NCBI GenBank assembly: GCA_963794385.1
Contig: CAWCDT010000003.1
Coordinates: 62,001-126,000 of the forward strand
Origin: Gaiellasilicea sp963794385
GTDB taxonomy: Bacteria > Actinomycetota > Thermoleophilia > Gaiellales > Gaiellaceae
Reading direction: 5' to 3'
Length of the DNA stretch: 64,000 nucleotides
The translations under genes were made by a program, and so were the position numbers. The notes under the pieces were generated by a model. It did no database searches. It worked only from the letters and a program-made list of their open reading frames with translations, and was not told the origin of the DNA. How positions within the stretch are numbered: the first letter of the stretch is position 1; each line of letters begins with the position of its first letter. Of this stretch, positions 58,298 to 64,000 are shown piece after piece.

Positions 58298-59236
58298 CAG
58301 TCGATCGTGAAGTAGTCGGCGGATTGATACTGCCCGGTCTTCTGCTTGCGGATCTGCATCAGCACGTCGTTCAAGAGCGACGAGGCGCCGAAGCGGAAGA
58401 GATCCGGGGTCAGCCACTGCAGGCCGAGCGTCTCGTGGAGGACGACCAGGTACTGCACCGCCTGCTTGGCGGTTCGGATCCCGCCCGCGGGCTTCATCCC
58501 GACGATACGGCCCGTCTCGTCGAAGACGTCGCGGATCGCCTCGAGCATGCAGAGCGTCACCGGGAGCGTCGCCGCCGGGTGTGACCTTGCCGGTCGATGT
58601 CTTGATGAAGTCCGCGCCCGCGGCCATCGCGAGCAGCGAGGCGCGCCTGACGTTGTCGTACGTGCCGAGCTCGCCGGTCTCGAGGATCACCTTCAGGTGC
58701 ACCTCGCCGCACGCCTCCTTCACCCGGACGATCTCGTCGTAGACCTTCGCGTAGCGGCCGGAGAGGAAGGCGCCCCGGTCGATCACCATGTCGACCTCGT
58801 CGGCACCGAGCGCGACCACCTCGCGGACCTCGGTCACCTTGACGTCGAGCGGTGCCTGGCCGGACGGGAAGTACGTGGCCACCGACGCGACCTTGACACC
58901 GGATCCCTCGAGCCGCGCTCTGGCGGTCGGGACGAGGTTCGGGTAGACGCAGACGGCCGCGACCGAGGGCACGGACGGGTCGACCGGGTCCGGGCGCATG
59001 GCCTTCGAGCAGAGCGCCGCGACCTTGCCGGGTGTGTCCGCTCCCTCGAGGGTCGTCAGGTCCATCATCCGCACCGCGAGCTCGAAGGCCTGCAGCTTCG
59101 ACTCCTTCTTGATCGAGCGCTTCGCGAGCGTGGCGGCGCGCTCCTCGAGCGCGACTGCGTCGACGGAGCCGATCCGCGGCAGCCTCGGCTCGAGCGGGAG
59201 CTCGAAGCCGCGCGGCAGTACGGGCGCCTGGGCCAT
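58297..59236 (-). CDS. deoC: DeoC, deoxyribose-phosphate aldolase (one frameshift)
   Basis: It cleaves 2-deoxyribose 5-phosphate to glyceraldehyde 3-phosphate and acetaldehyde. The N-terminal part from ATG 59236 includes VAAVCVYPNLVPTARARLEG, ADEVDMVIDRGAFLSGRYA, VHLKVILETGEL and ADFIKTSTGKVTP with the Schiff-base lysine. At about 58578 the frame shifts. The remainder (ATLPVTLCMLEAIRDVFDET, GMKPAGGIRTAKQAVQYL with the second active-site lysine, FRFGASSLLNDVLMQIRKQK) ends at TGA 58297. The pieces join seamlessly, so a one-base insertion in a GG run is probable. About 310 residues, the long actinobacterial form. Confidence 0.92.
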
Positions 59237-59277
59237 GCGGCAAGTGTACGGACTGCGCCCCGGGAGACCGGCCCGGC

Positions 59278-62200
59278 TTAGGGCTGATCGACGCCGGCAG
59301 GCGCGGCGGGCGGCTCAGCCGCCTGCTGCGCCGATCCGGACGACTGGATCAGGTTGCGGAGCTCCCGTACCGCCACTGAGAGCCTCGCGAGGTCGAGCGC
59401 GCCTCCGGAGCGAATCTCGGAGAGCACCTGTCGCGACCGCTCGACGGCCGCCGCGTTCTGCTCCAGCCAGCGCTCGACGCGCGCAGGCGCCGGCTGTCCG
59501 TCCACACCGGAGCGCACGACCTCCGTGGTCAGGCCCGCCTGCTCGGCGTAGACGTCGTCGCGCAGAGCAGCGCGCGCCATCGCGGCCCAGCGCGTGTCGC
59601 GCGGCAGGCTCACGATCCGGTCGCGCAGCCACTGCAGCTCGAGCCGCTCGCCGAGCGCGAAGTACGCCTCTGCGACCGAGGCGACGTCGAGCCCGGACGC
59701 CGCCGCGATCTCGACGATGTCGGGTGCCGGCACGAGCGAGAGCAGCCGCGACATGCGACCGGCGAGCTCGGCCGGGACGCCGACGTCGATGAGCGCCTTC
59801 GCGCGTCCTCCGGCTTCCTCGAGACCGGAGGGCCCGAGGAGCTCGGGCAGTCGCTCCGCGAGCTCGGCGAAGCCCGGCGCGTAGCGTGCCACGGTCTCGG
59901 CGATGTCGAGCGGGCGACGCCGGTGGCGGAGGAGCCAGCGGGTCGTCCGTTCGAGCAGGATGCGCGATCGGAGCAGCATCGCGGTCTGCGTCGCGGCCGG
60001 CACCTTCCCGTCGAGAGCCTCGATCTCGGCCCAGAGCTCGCGGAGCCCGGCGGCGTCGCGCGCAGCCGTGTACGCACGGGCGATCTCGTCGGGTGACGCC
60101 CCCGTCTCGTCCCCGAGCCGGAAGACGAACGTCGTGCCGGCACGGTTGACGAGGTCGTTCGAGATCCGCGTCGCGATGATCTCGCGCCGCAGCGAATGGC
60201 GCCGCAGCTGCTCGGGGAAGCGCTCGCGCAGGCGAGTCGGGAAGTAGAGCTCGAGCTCCCTCGCGAGGTACGGGTCGTCGGGCAGGTCGGAGGCGAGCAG
60301 CGCCTGCGAGAGCGCGATCTTCGTGTACGAGAGGAGGACCGCGAACTCGGGCGCCGTCAGGCCGCCGCCGGCCGCCGCCCGCTCTTCGAAGGCCTCGATG
60401 CTCGGCAGGTCCTCCAGCTCACGGCTCAGCACGCCGGCCTGCTCGAGGCTGCGCATGTAGCGCTGGTGCACCTCGGCCATCGACGAGGCCTGCGCCGTCG
60501 AGCTCGCGATCGCCTGGGCCTGGTCGTAGTTGTCGCGGAGGATGAGCGTCGCCACCTCGTCGGTCATCTCTGCGAGGAGCCCGTTGCGCTGCTTCCCCGT
60601 CAGGTCGCCGTCGGCGACGATCGAGTCGAGCAAGATCTTGATGTTGACCTCGTGGTCGGAGCAGTCGACGCCGGCCGAGTTGTCGATCGCGTCCATGAAG
60701 ATCTTGCCGCCGCCGAGCGCGAACGCGACCCGGCCGCGCTGGGTGAAGCCGAGGTTGCCCCCCTCGCCGACGACCTTGGCGCGCAGATCCTCGGCGTCGA
60801 CGCGAACCGCGTCGTTCGCGCGGTCGCCGACCTCGGCATGCCGCTCGGCCCGCGCCTTCACGTACGTGCCGATGCCGCCGTTCCAGAACAGGTCGACCGG
60901 CGCGCGCAGGATCGCTTGGATCAGCTCGCCCGGTGTCAGCGTCTCGGCATCGACGCCGAGCGCCCGGCGCACCTCGGGCGAGAGCGGGATCGACTTCGCG
61001 GTGCGCGGGAAGACGCCGCCGCCCTTCGAGATCAGCGCCTCGTCGTAGTCGGCCCACGACGAGCCGGGCAGACGGAAGAGGCGCTCGCGCTCGGCGAAGC
61101 TCCGCTCCGGATCGGGATCGGGGTCGAGAAACACGTGCCGGTGGTCGAACGCCGCGACCAACTTGATATGGCGCGAGAGCAGCATCCCGTTCCCGAACAC
61201 GTCGCCGGACATGTCGCCGATCCCGACCACGGTGAAGTCGGTCGTCGCGACATCGACGCCGAGCTCGCGGAAGTGCCGCCGCACCGACTCCCAGGCTCCC
61301 CGGGCGGTGATTCCCATGGCCTTGTGGTCGTAGCCCGCCGAGCCGCCCGAGGCGAAGGCGTCGCCGAGCCAGAAGCCGTACTCGCTCGAGATCGCGTTCG
61401 CGATGTCGGAGAAGGTGGCGGTGCCCTTGTCGGCCGCCACCACGAGGTACGGGTCGTCCGCGTCGCGTCGCACGACGTCGCGCGGCGGCACGATCTCGCC
61501 GGCCGCGATCGTGTCGGTGATGTCGAGGAGGCCGCGGATGAAGGTGCGGTAGCACTCGACCACCTCCGCCCGCAACGCGTCGCGGTCGTCGCCGGCCGGG
61601 GGCCGCTTGACGACGAAGCCGCCCTTCGCCCCCACGGGCACGATGACGGCGTTCTTGATCGACTGCGCTTTCATCAGCCCGAGGACCTCGGTGCGGAAGT
61701 CCTCCCTGCGGTCCGACCAGCGAATGCCGCCGCGCGCGACCTTGCCGCCTCGCAGATGCACCGCTTCGACCTGCGTCCCGTAGACGAAGACCTCGAACAT
61801 CGGCCGCGGATCGGGCAGGTCCGGGATCCGCGTCGGGTCGAACTTCAGCGAGAGGTACGGCTTCGCGCGCCCGTCGTTGTCCGCCTGGAAGTAGTTCGTC
61901 CGGAGAACGGCGCCCACGGCCTTCAGAAAGCCGCGCAGGATCCGGTCCTCGTCGAGGCTGGCGACGCCGTCGACGATCCCGGCGAGCCTGCGCTGGAGGA
62001 CGCGCGCCTGCTCATCCGCGTCGTCGGGTCGAGCCGGGTCGAGCCGAAGCGTGAAGAGCTCGACGAGGCCGCTCGCGAGGTCCGGATGATCCGCGAGCGC
62101 GTCCTCCATGTACGACTGGCTGAAGGTGCTCCCCGCCTGGCGGAGGTACTTGGCGATCGCGCGCAGGATCGTGATCTCGCGCGCGGTCAGCCGCGCAGCG

Positions 62201-64000
62201 AGGACGAGGCGGTTGAAGCCGTCGTTCTCGGCCTCGCCGCGCCAGACACGGGCGAACGCGTCCTGAAAGGTCTCGCGCAGCTCGTCGACGTGCAGGTCGG
62301 CCCCGAGGTCGTGCAGGAGCCCGAAGTCGTAGATCCAGACCGGATCGCGGCCGAGCGGCCGCACCTCGTACGGGCGCTCGTCGCTGATCCTGACGCCCAT
62401 GTTCTCGAGCACCGGGAGCACATCCGAGAGCAGGATCGGCCGGCCGGAGCGAACGACCTTGAAGGCGAGCTGGTCGACAGTCGAGTCGAGCGGCGCGTAC
62501 AGGCTGAGGCCGAGGTCGTCCGGGGAGGTGAGCCGCTCGATCCGTTCGATGTCGTGCACGGCCTGCCGTGCCGTGAAGTCGTCGCGGTAGGCGCCCGGAA
62601 ACGCCTCGCCGTTGCGCTCGTGGAGCTCGCCGGCGCGCTCGTCGCCGAAATGGTCGACGAGGGCATCGCGAAGGTCGTCCGTCCAGGCTCGAGTCGCCGC
62701 CGCGAGGCGAGCCTCGATCTCCCCGACGTCGTAGTCGGGGACCGAGCCGGGCTCGGTGTAGACGACGTAGTGCAAGCGCGCCAGCACGGACTCGGAGATG
62801 CGAGTCGTGTAGTCGGCGCTCTCACCCCCGAACGCGTCCTGGAGGATCTCCTGGATCCTGCGCCGGTTCTCGGTGTTGAACCGCTCGCGCGGGAGGAAGA
62901 CGAGGCAGGAGAGGAAGCGGCCGAACACGTCTCGTCGGACGAAGAGCCGGACGCGGCGACGCTCGCCGAGGTGGAGGATGCCGAGCGCGATCTCCAGCAG
63001 CTCGTCCTCCGTGATCTGGAAGAGCTCGTCCCGCGGGTACGTCTCGAGGATCTCGATCATCGCCTTGTGGTCGTGGCTCCCGGGCAGCAGGCCCGAGCGC
63101 TCGAGCACGTGCTGCACCTTCCGCCGCAGCACGGGGATCTCCCAGGGGCTCGCGCTGTAGACCGTGTGCGTGTAGAGGCCCAGGAAGCGGCGTTCCGAGG
63201 TCACCTCGCCGTTCTCGTCGAACCGCTTCACGCCGACGTAGTCGAGATACGCCGGCCGGTGCACGGTCGCCCGCGAGTTCGCCTTGGTCAGGTTGAGCAG
63301 GGTCTTCTCGCGCGCGAGCTTGCGAACCTCGGGCGTCAGCTGCGAGAAGCTGAGCGAGTGGGGCTGCTCGCCCTTGACGCGGAGGATGCCGAGCCCCGTC
63401 CCCTCGACCGAGGCGAGGACGTCCTCACCGCCCTCGGTGCGAATCTCGTACTCGCGGTAGCCGAGGAAGGTGAAGTGGTCGTCGTGCATCCACTGGAGCA
63501 GCGCCCTCGCCTCGGCGAGCTCCTCCTCGGGAACCGGCGGCGGTGACTGCTCGAGCTCGGCGATCGCCTCCTGCACCTCGGCGCGCATCGCCTGCCAGTC
63601 CTCGACCGCGGCGGAGACGTCGCCCAGCACGCGCGCGAGGTCGGCGCGCAGCCGCTCGAGGGCCGCGGGGTCGGTGATGCGGTCGATCTCGACGTGGATG
63701 AGCGACTCCGGCTGCCCGTCCTCGGCGCCGACCTCGAGCAGCCGCCCCTCCTCGTCGCGGCGGAGCCGCATGATCGGCCGCGCGACCAGGTGCATCGCGC
63801 TGCCGTGCCGCGTCACCTCCATCGTCACCGAGTCGACGAGGAACGGCATGTCGGCGACGACCGTCTCGACGACCGTGTGCGGCGACTCCCAGCCGTGCTC
63901 CTCGACGTTCGGGTTGTAGACGTGCACCTTCAGCTCGCCCGGCCGGCGTAGGCGGGCGAGCCGCCAGTGCGCGAACGCGGCCCCGTAGACGTCCATGTCG
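59278..64000 (-). CDS. NAD-specific glutamate dehydrogenase, large (about 180-kDa) class; 5' end outside the window
   Basis: It oxidatively deaminates glutamate to 2-oxoglutarate with NAD. More than 1,570 residues are visible; family members are about 1,600, so only a short N-terminal piece is missing. The order follows the L-180 class: N-terminal ACT-like regulatory region (MPFLVDSVTMEVTRHGSAMH), LLQWMHDDHFTFLGYREYEI, then the catalytic domain at about residues 680-1200 (RGGIRWSDRREDFRTEVLGL, GAKGGFVVKRP with the lysine, GIGDMSGDVFGNGMLLS, LFWNGGIGTYVKA) and a helical C-terminus. No frameshift over 4.7 kb. TAA at 59278-59280. In the window it is 41 bp from deoC, same strand. Confidence 0.97.
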   Translation of the reverse strand, partial: DMDVYGAAFAHWRLARLRRPGELKVHVYNPNVEEHGWESPHTVVETVVADMPFLVDSVTMEVTRHGSAMHLVARPIMRLRRDEEGRLLEVGAEDGQPESLIHVEIDRITDPAALERLRADLARVLGDVSAAVEDWQAMRAEVQEAIAELEQSPPPVPEEELAEARALLQWMHDDHFTFLGYREYEIRTEGGEDVLASVEGTGLGILRVKGEQPHSLSFSQLTPEVRKLAREKTLLNLTKANSRATVHRPAYLDYVGVKRFDENGEVTSERRFLGLYTHTVYSASPWEIPVLRRKVQHVLERSGLLPGSHDHKAMIEILETYPRDELFQITEDELLEIALGILHLGERRRVRLFVRRDVFGRFLSCLVFLPRERFNTENRRRIQEILQDAFGGESADYTTRISESVLARLHYVVYTEPGSVPDYDVGEIEARLAAATRAWTDDLRDALVDHFGDERAGELHERNGEAFPGAYRDDFTARQAVHDIERIERLTSPDDLGLSLYAPLDSTVDQLAFKVVRSGRPILLSDVLPVLENMGVRISDERPYEVRPLGRDPVWIYDFGLLHDLGADLHVDELRETFQDAFARVWRGEAENDGFNRLVLAARLTAREITILRAIAKYLRQAGSTFSQSYMEDALADHPDLASGLVELFTLRLDPARPDDADEQARVLQRRLAGIVDGVASLDEDRILRGFLKAVGAVLRTNYFQADNDGRAKPYLSLKFDPTRIPDLPDPRPMFEVFVYGTQVEAVHLRGGKVARGGIRWSDRREDFRTEVLGLMKAQSIKNAVIVPVGAKGGFVVKRPPAGDDRDALRAEVVECYRTFIRGLLDITDTIAAGEIVPPRDVVRRDADDPYLVVAADKGTATFSDIANAISSEYGFWLGDAFASGGSAGYDHKAMGITARGAWESVRRHFRELGVDVATTDFTVVGIGDMSGDVFGNGMLLSRHIKLVAAFDHRHVFLDPDPDPERSFAERERLFRLPGSSWADYDEALISKGGGVFPRTAKSIPLSPEVRRALGVDAETLTPGELIQAILRAPVDLFWNGGIGTYVKARAERHAEVGDRANDAVRVDAEDLRAKVVGEGGNLGFTQRGRVAFALGGGKIFMDAIDNSAGVDCSDHEVNIKILLDSIVADGDLTGKQRNGLLAEMTDEVATLILRDNYDQAQAIASSTAQASSMAEVHQRYMRSLEQAGVLSRELEDLPSIEAFEERAAAGGGLTAPEFAVLLSYTKIALSQALLASDLPDDPYLARELELYFPTRLRERFPEQLRRHSLRREIIATRISNDLVNRAGTTFVFRLGDETGASPDEIARAYTAARDAAGLRELWAEIEALDGKVPAATQTAMLLRSRILLERTTRWLLRHRRRPLDIAETVARYAPGFAELAERLPELLGPSGLEEAGGRAKALIDVGVPAELAGRMSRLLSLVPAPDIVEIAAASGLDVASVAEAYFALGERLELQWLRDRIVSLPRDTRWAAMARAALRDDVYAEQAGLTTEVVRSGVDGQPAPARVERWLEQNAAAVERSRQVLSEIRSGGALDLARLSVAVRELRNLIQSSGSAQQAAEPPAAPAGVDQP

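Noticed and set aside
60196..63546. A 1,116-codon plus-strand frame opposite the glutamate dehydrogenase
   Set aside because: Shadow of an intact, motif-complete gene on the minus strand.

Overview
The window is a high-GC chromosomal segment from what looks like an uncultured actinobacterium. Gene content (SARP and nSTAND1-WD40 proteins, a 1,600-residue-class NAD-glutamate dehydrogenase, DUF2277, GAAC-N4-GTTC type LexA boxes) would fit Thermoleophilia/Gaiellales, but that placement is an inference from gene content, not from a marker phylogeny. Genes are densely packed. GTGA/ATGA overlaps are common, GTG, TTG and perhaps CTG starts are frequent, and leaders are short. No stretch of more than about 300 bases lacks a gene; the longest empty one (45701-45980) carries the livJ promoter.

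Layout. 1-3.8 kb: t6A tRNA-modification genes (tsaD, tsaB, tsaE) with rimI, a type-4 uracil-DNA glycosylase and an FmdB zinc ribbon, interrupted by an ERCC4-type nuclease on the other strand. 3.8-10 kb: an acetyltransferase, two tandem alpha/beta-hydrolase homologues lacking the nucleophilic serine, the pantothenate block (DUF2520-panC-panB), a Yip1 membrane protein, a thioesterase and a lipoprotein. 10-22.5 kb: an MFS/cNMP-binding fusion and an MBL-like protein downstream of uvrA, small membrane proteins, a phosphoesterase, an M32 carboxypeptidase, DUF2277, vapBC and uvrB. uvrA and uvrB each have a LexA box. 22.5-28.2 kb: a two-gene SARP-SIR2 / nSTAND1-TM-WD40 locus riddled with frameshifts. 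28.2-38.8 kb: a dimethylformamidase-like secreted protein, a lytic transglycosylase, coaE, rpsA, an RHH/ParE toxin-antitoxin pair, polA, a broken double GNAT and a LarA-like protein. 38.8-45.8 kb: a livJ-[terminator]-livHMGF branched-chain amino-acid transporter with a membrane-anchored spermidine-synthase-like gene. 46-55 kb: beta-phosphoglucomutase plus GH65 phosphorylase, tRNA-Leu(CAA), a PAS-LuxR regulator, DUF2007, a PPi-type phosphofructokinase, a second spermidine-synthase-like protein, a short TIM-barrel protein and a sialidase-fold secreted protein. 55-64 kb: deoC with a full and a half aldehyde dehydrogenase (split ALDH16-like), an alpha/beta hydrolase and a truncated NAD-glutamate dehydrogenase.

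How the genes work together. GH65 phosphorylase and beta-phosphoglucomutase would feed disaccharide-derived glucose 6-phosphate to the phosphofructokinase. DeoC would release acetaldehyde for the neighbouring dehydrogenase. UvrA, UvrB, UDG, PolA and the ERCC4 nuclease give the window a strong DNA-repair content, part of it apparently under SOS control.

Quality caveat. Single-base frameshifts interrupt about ten otherwise ordinary genes (rimI, fmdB, deoC, livF, the livJ tail, beta-PGM, the rpsA tail, parE and others), while uvrA, uvrB, polA, GH65 and the dehydrogenase are clean over more than 14 kb. I read most isolated ones as sequencing or assembly indels and the cluster at 22.5-28.2 kb as possible genuine decay. 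Three apparent in-frame gene fusions (rpsA-coaE, livF-spermidine synthase, beta-PGM-GH65) are explained by these indels.
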